64,000 nt of DNA from Citrus sinensis (lineage: Eukaryota > Streptophyta > Magnoliopsida > Sapindales > Rutaceae), in NCBI RefSeq assembly GCF_022201045.2, contig NC_068558.1:31639501-31703500 (forward strand), given 5' to 3'. The position numbers were made by a program, and so were the translations under genes. The notes below the pieces were generated by a model that saw only the letters and a program-made list of their open reading frames with translations, did no database searches and was not told where the DNA came from. Shown in pieces: positions 53,501-64,000 of this stretch (position 1 is the first letter of the stretch; each line of letters begins with the position of its first letter).

Positions 53501-55252
53501 ATCAAATATCCACTCAATCTCAAACTTCCTTACCCCCTGACTCAACTGTGGCACTAAAAGATCCTAAATGGAGAAGAGCAATGGAGGATGAATACAATGC
53601 TCTTGTCAAAAACCAAACCTGGACCTTAATACCACATGACCAGAACTACAAACTCATTGGCAACAAATGGGTGTACAAAGTAAAGGAGAATCCAGATGGC
53701 ACCATAAATAGATACAAAGCTAAACTTGTGCTAAAAGGGTTTCTGCAGACACCAGGACTTGACTTTAATGAAACCTTCAGCCCTGTGGTCAAAGCTGCAA
53801 CAATCAGAATCATTTTAACTTTGGCTGTAAACAATGATTGGCTGTTGAGGCAGGTTGACATAAATAATGTGTTTCTGAATGGAGACTTGACAGAAACAGT
53901 GTACATGCCACAACCTGAGGGATTTGAAGATAAGAGAAGACCAAACCACATATGCAAGCTCCAGAAAGCTCTTTATGGACTGAGGCAAGCACCCAGAGCA
54001 TGGTTTGACAAATTAAAGAATGCTCTGTGCTCTTGGGGATTCAACAATTCCAAATGTGATACCTCTCTATTCTTCAAGAGAAGCAGTGCTAAAATAATCA
54101 TTGTGCTTGTGTATGTAGATGACAAAATTATAACTGGCAGACAACAAAGGTATTGAGGAAGTGATAGGAAAGCTAAGTGGAGCTTTTGCACTGAAAGATC
54201 TTGGAAATTTGAGCTACTTCATTGGGATACAGGTCATAAGAAATCAGCACTCAATTATGCTCTCTCAAGCTAAATATGTTCAAGACTTATTAGCTAAAAC
54301 TGAGATGGAAAATTACAAGGGAATAGAGTCACCATTCAGCACAACAGAGAAACTAAAGAAGGGTGAAGGCACCAAACTTGACAATCCCTCATTTTACAGA
54401 AGTGTTGTAGGGAGTCTACAGTATGCTGTCCTAATAAGACCAGAGCTTGCATATTCTGTTAACAAGCTTAGCCAATACATGTCTGACCCAAGACAATCTC
54501 ACTGGACAGCTTGCAAACGAGTGTTGAGGTACCTAAAGAGCACTGGTAACATGTGCTTAAAATTCCAGAAGTCAGAACACTTAGATTTAATAGCCTATAC
54601 AGATGCTGACTGGGCTAGTGATCAGGATGACAGAAGATCGATAAGTGGATATTGTGTGTTTTTGGGAGATAATTTAGTAGCTTGGAGCTCAAGAAAGCAG
54701 GGCATGGTAGCAAGATCTACAGCTGAGTCCGAGTACAGGGCCATAGCTCTGTGTACCACTGAAATCACTTGGATCAGTTCTCTGTTTGGTGAACTGGAAA
54801 TCGATATGCAAAGAGTTCTAATGATTTTAAGTGATAGCACAAGTGCAGCAGCAATAGCCACAAATCCTGTGTATCACTCAAAAACAAAGCATTTTGAGAT
54901 AGATCTTCATTTCATTAGAGACAAAGTCACTCAAGGAGAGCTGGAAATCAGTTTTGTAGCCAGCAGAGATCAAGTTGCAGACATACTAACCAAACCATTG
55001 CCTTACTACAAGTTCAGTCAATTTAGAAGCAAACTTAATGTTTTCGACAAGACCTTAAGTTTGAGAGAGGGTGTTGAGAATTCAGATTGTGAAGATGAGT
55101 CAACAGTTGACCCCAAGGCCATGTTGGCATGCCACCTGAGCAACCATATCCAGCAGCCAGCTGATGTAAAAGCTGAGGTGTATTCAATGAGCTGGCAGAA
55201 CAGTTATGCAGGGGAATATCTACACGTGAATACTGCAACCTGGAGTTTCTAG
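50563..55252 (+). pseudogene. Copia-2 gag-pol, two lesions
   Basis: The ATG at 50563 opens gag (UBN2-type; CCHC CQICFKMGHTAAECWH near residue 342), protease (DSGATNHVT near 386) and integrase (WHLRLGHPN, CDACQYGK, SDLWGPAP, TDMGGEF, VERKHRHIM). A TAA at 53269-53271 stops it in the integrase-RT linker. The same frame is open again past 53338 through reverse transcriptase (NKWVYKVKENPDG, YVDDKIITG). A frameshift near 54135, just after YVDD, moves the remaining RT and RNase H (YTDADWASD) to the frame 54161-55252, which ends inside the 3' LTR. With one nonsense and one frameshift mutation it cannot make a full polyprotein. Confidence 0.9.
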
Positions 55253-55456
55253 AATGTTTTCAATGATTGGCTAGTGCAGCTGTAATCTTTTGTTTTATTC
55301 ATTTCTGTTATCCTTTGAGCAAGCTACCATTTTTCTCGTTTAGTATAAATATGTGAAGAATGTGTATAACTTATTAATTCATGTTATCTTAATATACAAA
55401 AGGGTTGTTTGTTCTCTGTTGCTTGCATATTTAAGCAATTCGTAAGAATTTCAAGT
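55072..55456 (+). repeat. Copia-2 3' LTR
   Basis: It is the 385-bp partner of the 5' LTR, about 98-99% identical by eye. As in Copia-1, the gag-pol frame runs through the polypurine tract and ends within it. Confidence 0.9.
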
Positions 55457-55487
55457 TGCCGAACACAATAGTAGCACCCAAGAAGTC

Positions 55488-56967
55488 CTACTTAAGAGGC
55501 TTCATACCCTGCACAAATCGGAGTTTTTTTTAAAATTTTCATGTTTCAAATGAAGATTGTCCATTAAAAACAAGGATAACCCAGAAACAATCCAACCATC
55601 AATAACATAAAACTTTTGTAATTCTGGTAAAGTGAATGAGAAGCAGAACATACATTTCACGTAATAATGAAGATACATCTTTTAATAAGTCTTTGCTCTT
55701 AATTTATTATCGTACTTCCTTCCAATAACAATTCATAATGCAGGTTGGTATCTTGAAAAATTATATCATACATTTCTCTTATCAATGGGGCAGGTTGCTA
55801 TTGAACATTATTCATAAACAAAGAGCCAAATATGCTTTAAAGCTACTTAAAAATATGCCATCGGGCACTGACGCAGACACTCAACAACAAAAAACAGACT
55901 TATTATATTTGTTGCACAAAAGTAAAAAAGAAAATACTCTTACTCAAGTATTATATTTGTTGCGCAAATAAGAAAGAAGATAACAATTTTAAATTAATCA
56001 ACAGGTTGAATCTTATCGTAATACACACTATCAGCTATGAATTAGCATACCTTAGAAGTCCTGAACTCATTCACCGCCATTCGAAGAGAATCATCCGATA
56101 GAATCAACCGTGACAATGCTCCAGTGCTTAACCTGCCACATGTATAAGAGATCACCATATGAGAAAAATTTTAAATTAAAAAAATATTGGAAACCTAAAC
56201 GCCAATCAAACACATTACATATAGCAATTTCTCCTTTTAAAGTTCAATTATCACTTGATAGAGTATTAAGCTTAATGCAATACCCCAAGAATTTTGCTGC
56301 TTCTGATACAGATCCCTCGACTGCGAAAATTAGATCAAGCAGAGCTTGCATTCCCTGTAGTTAACCAAAAAAAAAAAAATCATTACTATGACTTAAATTT
56401 TAATAGAAAACAAAAAACGAAGCAAAAGTGAATAGTGTAATACCAAAGCAAATTTAGGATTGTTAGGTCCAAATTGTGGACCAACTTCTGAACTTCTAAT
56501 AGTAGACTTAGGAGGAAGGATTTGAAGAAGCTGTGGCAGCGGCGAATACGTATCAAGATTCACACTGCCCCCCACTTTGAGGGCCAAAAGAGTGCGGAGG
56601 CGCGACATAGCTGACGCGCAATTCTTGTGCTGCGATCAGTCTTCGGCCACATGCGCTATGATGCCGGTCGGTACGTGCTTGAGACGTACGGCGGATTCAC
56701 GCTTGTTGCGGTGCTGATCGCCTGGTCCAGACGATTTGTACGTGTCCATTTCGCATTCGCGAAGCAGCTCATCGTCCGTCAATTCTAAGTAATTCTTCTT
56801 CTTCGAAGAAGAAGATGAAGAACAATTGTCATTGGTGCTGAATTGCAAGACAAGAACAATGGCTTATAATTCCCGCAATGCTTGTACAACGGAAAGTTTA
56901 TATTTTTCCTTCCGAGTTGGGGAATCCGAAGCAGGAATTGAGCGGCCAACGCCATCATAAATTTCAA
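55488..56967 (-). pseudogene. Class I peptide release factor-like gene (mitochondrial type), decayed
   Basis: Exons on the minus strand are 56967 to 56444, 56354-56284 (GMQALLDLIFAVEGSVSEAA), 56132-56051 (LSTGALSRLILSDDSLRMAV) and 55508-55488 (GMKPLK-stop), all with GT-AG junctions. The family is the short release-factor proteins related to human C12orf65/mtRF-R; the likely plant counterpart is Arabidopsis At1g33330. They carry a GGQ loop that hydrolyses peptidyl-tRNA on stalled organellar ribosomes. Here the loop reads [13 protein letters not shown], so GGQ has become GDQ. The N-terminal targeting frame (from 56967) is out of frame with the domain (shift near 56820-56850). A TGA at 56638-56636 replaces the Arg expected after AHVAED. 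Copia-2 is inserted 27 bp beyond the stop codon. Confidence 0.8.
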
Positions 56968-56999
56968 TTTCCCTCTATGTGTATGTGATAATCAAAGCA

Positions 57000-57436
57000 A
57001 AGCTTCATTCTGGTAACACATTCTTATAGCAGGCCCAGCCCAATCCAGCCGAGTCTGGCAAGTGAGCTTTAAATAGGTGTTCGACTGTAAAGATATGTCT
57101 AATTAAATAGTGTCAAATATAATAAAAATATATCATTTTATTTAAAGATGCATCCATCCATGGTTTTATACTTCAATTTGAAATGGTGACGGTTTATTTT
57201 GGACCAGTGATGATCTTATTCAAAATTTGATTTAATAACCATAAATGAAAGGGTATCATGAAAAGTGACAATCCAAATAAAAGAGTACATAATTATCTAT
57301 AAATAGAAGTCAAGACCTTTCTGTGATCTATCTAATCTTCCTATCGTACTCTTTTTTTCACTAGAAAAACTACATTTGTAATGTGTCTCGAAGCACCATC
57401 AATTCTTACCTATATTTCAATTAAAATAAGAGTGAA
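57000..57436. other. Intergenic, no gene seen
   Basis: AT-rich sequence upstream of the release-factor pseudogene. No recognisable coding or repeat structure. Confidence 0.5.
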
Positions 57437-57950
57437 ACTATTGGCACCCCTTCATTATTCTTATAAAACCCTATTTCAAATAAAATTACAATTAAGAGCA
57501 AAGAAGAAATAAACACATGTAGGATTTTTTTCCCCAACAAATTACTTTCATTAATAATCAATCCTTTTTTTATTTCCTACCTATTATTTCTTATCTAAGA
57601 TAAATTGTATAAATTTAGAATAATCTATTTTTCTTTTCCTATTTCTTATCGATTAAATATTTTTGTACTCAAGATTACTTTCAAACTACAATCTAAAATA
57701 TGTGTTATTTAAGCTAATGATTAGCATTCAAACTTTATCACCTAAAAAACTTTTTAATTTGTATGTAGGATAACAATACGATTGCAAAAGAGATGAAAAA
57801 AAACACAATACTACTTTGAGTTTTAACAATAAAAGAAGATTAAATGAAAAACTAAAAGAGTGTCTTTGAAAATAAAAGGAAATTTTTGGAAATAAAATAA
57901 ATATAACTGAAAAAGGGTTTGATGAGGAGACTAGAGGGGTGCCAATAGTC
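57437..57950. mobile_element. MITE with GGCACCCC inverted ends
   Basis: The left end ACTATTGGCACCCCTTCAT and the right end read inward ACTATTGGCACCCCTCTAG are inverted repeats. Similarity extends loosely inward (AAAACCCTATTTCA versus CAAACCCTTTTTCA). About 514 bp separate the outer ends and there is no coding capacity. I could not define a clear target duplication, so the superfamily is open. Confidence 0.6.
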
Positions 57951-58848
57951 CAACTTTTAAAATAAAGTTTTATCAATTATTGCTCCCTTTTTCTGCAATT
58001 ATTATTCCCCACAGATATTTCTTCAACATTTTATTTCATATATTTACTCCCATTACACTATAACAAAGGACGCCTTTTGGACTACATCAGTTTGTAGATG
58101 CATTTTATTAATAAATTAAATAAAGGCACCATCTATTGTTCAATTTCTCTAAATAACCACTTTCTGTCAGCTCTATTAAAATTTATTAAGGAATCTATGT
58201 TGAAGACCATTTCATCCTTAGTATTGTGTAAATGTATAAAATACATTTTACACTTTGAAATTTAAAATGACCTTATTTTAGCATAAAATTTTAAAACAAA
58301 TGCCGCTAACTAAGGGACAAATTTTAGAATACATGATCAGTACCATGTTAGCCATATAAAAAGTAAATCATACTATGATATATGTGCACTTATTTTGAAA
58401 AACTATCATGTAAATGATGGTTATATTGAATCTAAGTAAGTGCATATCATACATGACACAACCTGACCCAACCTCTTTGCCAAATTCGAGGTGAATCATG
58501 TGATCTTATATCTAAAGCTTGTGACATAAATTTAATTCATGAATACATAACACTAGCCTCGGCCTTTGTTATAAACAAATAATAACATATGTACCTCATT
58601 CAAAAATATATTCAAAACTTACACAGTTCACATCTTACTGTACATACATACACTTTAGATATATACATATAAACATAAACGTGCTCAAAATATAAGTCAT
58701 GCAGTAATGCATGTTGTGGCCCAACCTCAACTGATTAGAAACTGAATTGCACAAAATCCTACGAAAATCTTAAAGAAATGGGGTAAATAGGAAAATAATA
58801 TACTTGTGGCTAAATGAATGGATATAATTGTGTGTTTGTGTGTTTGTA

Positions 58849-58893
<45 letters not shown>

Positions 58894-60587
58894 TAGTGCT
58901 CTGGTGCTTGTACATAATTGTATGACATACCTTCACACTGAACACATTACACAAGCAAATATGAAATCATATATATATGATAAAACTGCACCAAATAATA
59001 TGTAGGAGAAATAACTCTCAATATTTACTGGAATCATCATTGCACAAGTAAAGTGGGAGAAAAAACTCTCAATACTCAGCGAAATTAACTACATCACAAG
59101 GGTCGAGTAATCTAACTCTCACTACACATGCATAGAGCCTATGGGGAAGGGTACACATATGGTATCTGGCAATCACATCTCATGATTCAATCAATCATAT
59201 AATATGCGTACATATAATCATAACATGATACTAAATCATACTATCAAACATAAATACTTTGTAGAATATATATAAATAATAATAATAGTAATCCACTCAC
59301 AAAACATGTTTCACTTCGGGGTTCGTTGGAGCTCCGATAGATTCCTTAATTCTTGGATTTCTCCTAAAATATAGGATTCAAAAATTAATTGTTAGAACTG
59401 ATATAAAAACTTATACATATGACATAAACTAAATCATAATTGTTCAAATTTCTTAAATACGTTACCTACTGACTTACTGGATATAGATATAACTATCCAA
59501 TTCTCTTTCCGATAATATTTCCTCTCAATTCCTCTTTTCAAAATCATTTCTCACTCTCGGTTTTTCTTTTCTTTATTTTTTCTTCTTCATCTTTTGTTCT
59601 TTTGTTCTTTTCCTCTTCTTTCTTCATCTTTTCTTCTTTTCCTCTTCTCTTTTCCTTTTGTTTTCTTCCCTTCTCAGCTTTTCCTTTCTTTTTCTTCTCT
59701 TTGAATTACATTGTTTTAGTTTGATTCATGAAAATGGTGACAGCTGCTTCAATTCTTTACTTTATATATATCCATTGCCTCCAATCATGCATGACAAGCA
59801 CATAGGTGAAGCATGCATGTGCTTTGCTTTAAGCTGACAGCTTGCTAATTAGCCACATGTACTCCCTTTTAGCTTGCATGTGCGTCACAATACGTGCATT
59901 AATTGATTGTATTATTTTTAATATATTATATAATTTCTTTTAGTGAAGGATGTAGCCAACAATTTTATCCAGCTAAACATGTTCTTTGACATATAATACA
60001 GTTTATGGTCCAACAACTCATAAGTAGTTGAAATTAAATTATTTTTTAATATCAATTTTCCTTTTCTCTGAATTTGAAAATACTTTAAAAGATTTTCAAA
60101 CATAAGATACAATGGTATACAATTGAAGCCTAATCCAACATAGAAAGATTAAATAAAATTAATTTTCATCACTATGCAAGAGACTTGAAAAGATATTAAG
60201 GTAGCGTTTATTTTTAATTTAAAGTCTGAATAGGTTAGAATTTGATTAAAATTTGAATGGTTTTGAATATAAATGTTTCAATAACATGTTTATTTTTTTA
60301 ATATCTAAAAATTAAGTGGCATCTTGTTTGTTTTTATAAAGAAAACACATTAAATGTAGTTATTTAACATTTATGTCCTTATAAGTCAAAACGAATAAAA
60401 GGGATTAGGTTTTGTAGTTTATGAAATAACTATATTGAATTGAAATATTTTTAGGATATAGTATTTATTTTCCATTCAAACATTTTTTCATTTCGGCAAA
60501 GGTCATAAAAATTTTCTTTTTTAATTCAAATGTAAATATCTAAAAATCAAACATATGTTACCAAAAAAAACTAATTTTCTTAAAAAA
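57951..60587. other. Intergenic; microsatellites and a pyrimidine tract
   Basis: No gene is visible. A (TA)n run lies at about 58851-58889. A CT-rich tract (TTTTCTTCTTCATCTTTTG-like, about 59557-59703) is simple sequence on the plus strand. The remainder is AT-rich. Confidence 0.6.
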
Positions 60588-61340
60588 AGTTAAACTTCAT
60601 ATGTTTAAAATAAACGCTAAGGAACATGAATAAGAGCTATTAAAACAAAAAAAGAATAATTTTGAAACTAAATACAATTAATTGAGAGATGAGGACCGAT
60701 AAGATAAATTCATAGATAAAAATTAAAATATCAACCCTACTTATTGCTGGCAGTTATGAGCATTAAAGAATAGAAGCCGTGTCTTGATAAGTATGGTGTT
60801 CGTGCGGAATTCTCAATTTTAAGATAACTTTTTTTTAAAAAAAAGCTAGACTTCATATGTTTAAAATCAACGCTAAGGAACATGAATAAGAGCTATTAAA
60901 ACAAAACAAAAAAGAATAATTTTGAAACTAAATACAATTAATTGAGAGATGAGGACGGATAAGATAAATTCAGGGATAAAAAGTAACATATCACCCTACT
61001 TATTGCTGGTGGTTATGAGCATTAAGGGTGCGTTTGGGATTGAGGTGCTGTAGCTTTTAAGCTACAGCTGCTGTGAAAAAAAAGCTGTAATTATGAAACA
61101 AAAGTTAATAATATATAGTAAATATAAATTTTAAATAATAATTTTGATAAATTTATTAAAGATATAATAAATTTTATATTATACAAGTGAAAAATCATAT
61201 CAACATAGCTTAAAAGCTACAGCAGCTAGTGTTTACCAAACACTTTAGTGCTGTAACTTTTAAGCTACAGCTGCCCAACCTCAATCCCAAACGCACCCTA
61301 AAACACAGAAGCCGTGCATTGAAAAGTATGGTGTTCTTGT
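60588..61340. repeat. Tandem segmental duplication upstream of TNL-D
   Basis: Copy 1 (60588-60815) and copy 2 (from about 60848) share CTTCATATGTTTAAAAT, GCTAAGGAACATGAATAAGA, AATTGAGAGATGAGGAC, TACTTATTGCTGG and AGAAGCCGTG...AAGTATGGTGTTC. Copy 2 is split by a MITE at 61026-61298 and resumes to about 61340. The unit is roughly 260 bp and ends about 220 bp before the TNL-D ATG. Confidence 0.85.
61026..61298. mobile_element. Tourist-like MITE in the TNL-D promoter region
   Basis: The ends GGGTGCGTTTGGGATTGAGG and CCTCAATCCCAAACGCACCC are perfect inverted repeats of 20 bp, with inner repeats TTTTAAGCTACAGC. TAA is duplicated on both sides (61023-61025, 61299-61301). The unoccupied site is visible in the neighbouring copy of the duplication (GAGCATTAAAGAATAG near 60760), which confirms the insertion. 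TIR sequence and TAA target fit PIF/Harbinger. No coding capacity in 273 bp. Confidence 0.9.
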
Positions 61341-61558
61341 GGACTTTTCAGCTAAAAGTCTACAAAGCAGTTGAATTAATCAATCATCGTGGAGTGCACG
61401 GTGCTTGGACAATGAGATGAAATTGAAAAATTATCACAGAACTTGAAGGAAGCTTCATGGCATCGATTTATTCTACAGAGTCGCTCACATTTGGTTCAAT
61501 AATTGTTTTCATCCGAATCAAAATCTTTTTCTAATCAATTCAACTGATTTTGTTGATT

Positions 61559-63578
61559 ATGGCTTCTTCTTCTCAAAACAACAAGAAGTATGATGTTTTT
61601 GTTAGTTTCAGAGGAGAGGACACCCGTGACAACTTTACTAGCCATCTCTGTTTTGCTCTGTGTCGACAAAATATCCAAACTTTCATTGATGACCAACTTA
61701 ACAGAGGAGACGAAATTTCGGAGTCACTTGTGAATGCAATTGAAGCATCAGCCATTTCAGTTATTGTCTTCTCAGAAGGGTATGCATCTTCCAGATGGTG
61801 TCTCGATGAACTTGTAAAGATCCTCGAGTGCAAGAAAGAGTATTCACAGATTGTGATTCCAGTTTTCTATCGGGTTGATCCATTAGACGCGAGAAACCAA
61901 ACAGGGCCTTTTGGGATTTCATTTTCGAAGCTTGAAGAAAGATTTAAGGAGAATTTAGAGAAGCTGCAGACTTGGAGGAAAGCTTTGAAGGAAGCAGCCA
62001 GTTTGTCTGGCTTTCATTCTCTTAACATCAGGTGAAATTGAAAAGTTACCTTTAATTTCTCATACTAATATTTAACAATAAATAAAATTCACGCAGCACT
62101 CTTAGTTAAATTTCCAGATGCTAAACTTCAATTTTAAATATTTTTAAGCATCAAATTCTAGACTTCTTGACTTCCTCACTTTTGTGCTCTATAATTACAA
62201 AATAATTTTGATAGAAAAAGCAAGAGAATTTTACAATATATATCTAACAAAATTAGTGGTGATCTGTTGTTTTTTAAGCAATGTCAACCTATCACTCATA
62301 CAGCACCATTAAAAAAAAAAACTCACGCATATTCGTGTAATTTAAGAGTTATCAATTCATTGGAAGATTGAAGACTTGTATGGTATGTATTAATTTCAGT
62401 AGGAAAACTGACAATCTCTCTTATTTCTTATTTAATGCAAATTCCTCCTATTAATTTGAAGTTACTGCTGCTAATTTTAAGTATTTGCTAGGCATGAGTC
62501 GGAACTTACAAATGAAGTTGTTAATCACATTTTGAAGAGATTGGATGAAGTATTTCAGCCGCGTGATAATAAAAACCAGCTGGTTGGAGTGGAATCAACA
62601 GTTGATGAAATTGAATCTCTATTAGGTGTTGAGTCGAAAGGTGTTTACGCTTTAGGGATTTGGGGCATTGGTGGTATAGGCAAAACAGCAATCGCTAGAG
62701 CTATTTTCGACAAAATCTCAGGTGATTTTGAATGTTCTTGCTTCCTCGAAAATGTTAGAGAAGAGTCACAAAGACCAGGAGGATTAGCTTGCTTACGACA
62801 AAAACTTCTTTCAAATATATTGAAGGATAAAAATGTGATGCCTTATATTGACCTCAATTTTAGAAGGCTCAGTCGCATGAAGGTTTTGATTGTTTTTGAT
62901 GATGTGACTTGCTTCAGCCAATTGGAATCTTTAATGGGAAGCCTTGATTGGTTGACGCCAGTGAGTCGAATCATATTAACCACCAGAAATAAACAAGTGC
63001 TTAGAAATTGGGGGGTGAGTAAAATATATGAGATGGAGGCATTAGAATATCATCATGCTCTTGAGCTTTTTAGTCAACATGCCTTCAAACGAAACCATCC
63101 TGATGTTGGTTACGAGAAACTTTCAAGCAACGTAACGAAATATGCTCAAGGTATTCCTTTAGCTCTTAAAGTTTTGAGTTGCTTTCTACATAAAAGGGAA
63201 AAAGAAGTTTGGGAAAGCGCAATAGATAAATTGCAAAGAATCCTCCATCCAAGTATTCTAGAGGTATTAAAAATAAGTTATGATGATTTGGACGATAAAG
63301 AGAAAAGTATTTTCCTTGATGTTGCTTGTTTCTTTCGAGGTGAGCATGTAAATCCTATAATGAAATTCTTTAATGCAAGCGGCTTCTACCCAGAAATAGG
63401 AATAAGTGTTCTTGTTGATAAGTCTCTCATCGCTATTGATTCACACAAAAAGATAACAATGCATGATTTACTACAAGAATTGGGTAGGGAAATTGTTCGA
63501 CAAGAATCAATTAATCCTGAAAACCGCAGTAGATTGTGGTATCATGAGGATATTTATGAAGTTTTTACATATAATATG
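61559..63578 (+). CDS. TNL-D: TIR-NB-ARC resistance gene, 3' part beyond window
   Basis: Exon 1 (61559-62031) and exon 2 (62492-63578) join in frame to 520 codons. The TIR domain covers residues 9 to about 155 (KYDVFVSFRGEDTRDNF; RWCLDELVKILEC with the catalytic Glu of TIR NADases). NB-ARC follows: GIGGIGKTA P-loop at about 216-223, FLENVREES, kinase-2 KVLIVFDDV, SRIILTTRN, GIPLAL in place of GLPLAL, IFLDVACFFRG and the MHD motif ITMHDLLQELG. Exon 2 ends at ATG/GTAAGC in the same place as TNL-B. The start ATG at 61559 is preferred; upstream in-frame codons are TTG-type only. No lesion is visible. It would be a cytoplasmic or nuclear immune receptor producing NAD-derived signals for EDS1. LRR exons are not in the remaining 422 bp, so completeness is unknown. 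It is transcribed opposite to the other TNLs. Confidence 0.9.
62032..62491 (+). other. TNL-D intron 1
   Basis: A 460-bp AT-rich intron with donor AG/GTGAAA and acceptor TTTGCTAG/GCATG lies between the TIR and NB-ARC exons, the usual place in plant TNLs. Confidence 0.8.
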
Positions 63579-64000
63579 GTAAGCAGTTTGTTGTGGATTA
63601 TTATTTTGGAATAATGTAGTGTTTAAAAACTTGATGTGAATATATTTACATACGCTCGAACGGGATGAGTCTTAGAATTAATAGAAGAGTGGCAATGATT
63701 AGAAAAAACAATAGTGGTTAGATGACGTAGCAATAAATTATAAATGCGATGACAACTTGCATAACCGTTTGTAAGCATAATTGATATGTAAATTTGTGTA
63801 GTACACGTACAGAATTTTTATTTTTATGTTAATATGTTTCTTTGTGCATTTGCAATTAAGTGTTTGATATGAGTAATTAAAGAGAGCCCCTCTCCAATCC
63901 CACATAAACTCCATACAAGAATAAATAAAAATTGAATTAATAACTAAGCTACCTCTAATTGTGAATTAGGGACAAAATTGCCCCAAAAATTTGTCTTGGT
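63579..64000 (+). other. TNL-D intron 2, or end of gene
   Basis: AT-rich sequence follows the GTAAGC donor. No LRR coding and no acceptor followed by a G-T-[KED]-A-x-E-type exon start is visible before the window ends. Confidence 0.55.

Larger units (their letters stand above)
50154..55456 (+). mobile_element. Ty1/Copia retrotransposon with broken gag-pol (Copia-2)
   Basis: The element is 5303 bp long with 385-bp LTRs at 50154-50538 and 55072-55456. They differ at about five positions by eye (TGTAGAG/TGTTGAG, GTAGAAG/GTAAAAG, TGTTATC/TGTAATC, TATCATA/TATCTTA, CTGCTGC/CTGTTGC). A primer site TGGTATCAAAGC (50539-50550) abuts the left LTR, and a purine tract TTTGAGAGAGGG precedes the right one. 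TGCCG is duplicated on both sides (50149-50153, 55457-55461). The gag start (TTPIKLTQNNFMLWRSQV) resembles Copia-1, but the LTRs are unrelated, so it is a different family of the same broad group. LTR divergence makes it older than Copia-1. Confidence 0.9.

Noticed and set aside
63579..64000. First LRR exon of TNL-D
   Set aside because: No AG acceptor is followed by LRR-like coding in this stretch, so the exon must lie beyond the window or be missing.
1..64000. tRNA or rRNA genes
   Set aside because: I looked for tRNA-like motifs and found only retroelement primer-binding sites (4911, 36630, 48960, 50539). No RNA gene could be supported by eye.

Overview
The window is plant nuclear DNA: AT-rich intergenic sequence, multi-exon genes with GT-AG introns, TIR-NB-LRR (TNL) disease-resistance genes, plant LTR retrotransposons, MITEs, and an endogenous caulimovirid. 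The TNL subfamily with a C-terminal post-LRR domain, plus a florendovirus/petuvirus-like element, suggests a woody eudicot such as Citrus or a relative. That species guess is inference; no marker here proves it.

Layout. 0.1-2.3 kb (-): an apparently intact plastid alpha/beta-hydrolase gene resembling chlorophyll dephytylase CLD1. 2.9-38 kb: a decayed TNL cluster on the minus strand. TNL-A (2.9-4.3 kb) is collapsed, with the start of its TIR joined to its LRR tail. TNL-B (8.0-13.5 kb) keeps all five exons but has a stop codon, a C-terminal frameshift and a 1.5-kb solo LTR in an intron. TNL-C (29.8-38 kb) is 5'-truncated and carries a structurally complete 5.3-kb Copia element in its LRR exon. 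Smaller TNL relics lie at 6.0 kb (+), 18.1 kb (-) and 28 kb. Between TNL-B and TNL-C are a Pack-MULE-like element carrying a MED19-like fragment (14.7-16.1 kb), a Tourist-like MITE (16.2-16.7 kb) and a 7.6-kb TIR element (20.1-27.7 kb) with a degenerate FAR1/MULE transposase and an oppositely oriented viroplasmin-domain ORF.

40.5-49.2 kb (-): an endogenous pararetrovirus, slightly longer than unit length, with identical-length 191-bp terminal repeats and (TA)n tracts on both sides. Its ORFs are interrupted by stops. 50.2-55.5 kb (+): a second, older Copia element inserted just 3' of the stop codon of a mitochondrial-type class I release-factor pseudogene (55.5-57.0 kb, -). 57-61 kb: intergenic DNA with MITEs, microsatellites and a duplicated segment. 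61.6 kb to the window end (+): TNL-D, whose TIR and NB-ARC exons are intact and which runs off the window.

Overall the region looks like an NLR cluster that is duplicating, decaying and collecting mobile DNA. The genes most likely to be functional are the CLD1-like hydrolase and TNL-D. The Copia element inside TNL-C is the mobile element most likely to be, or recently to have been, active.
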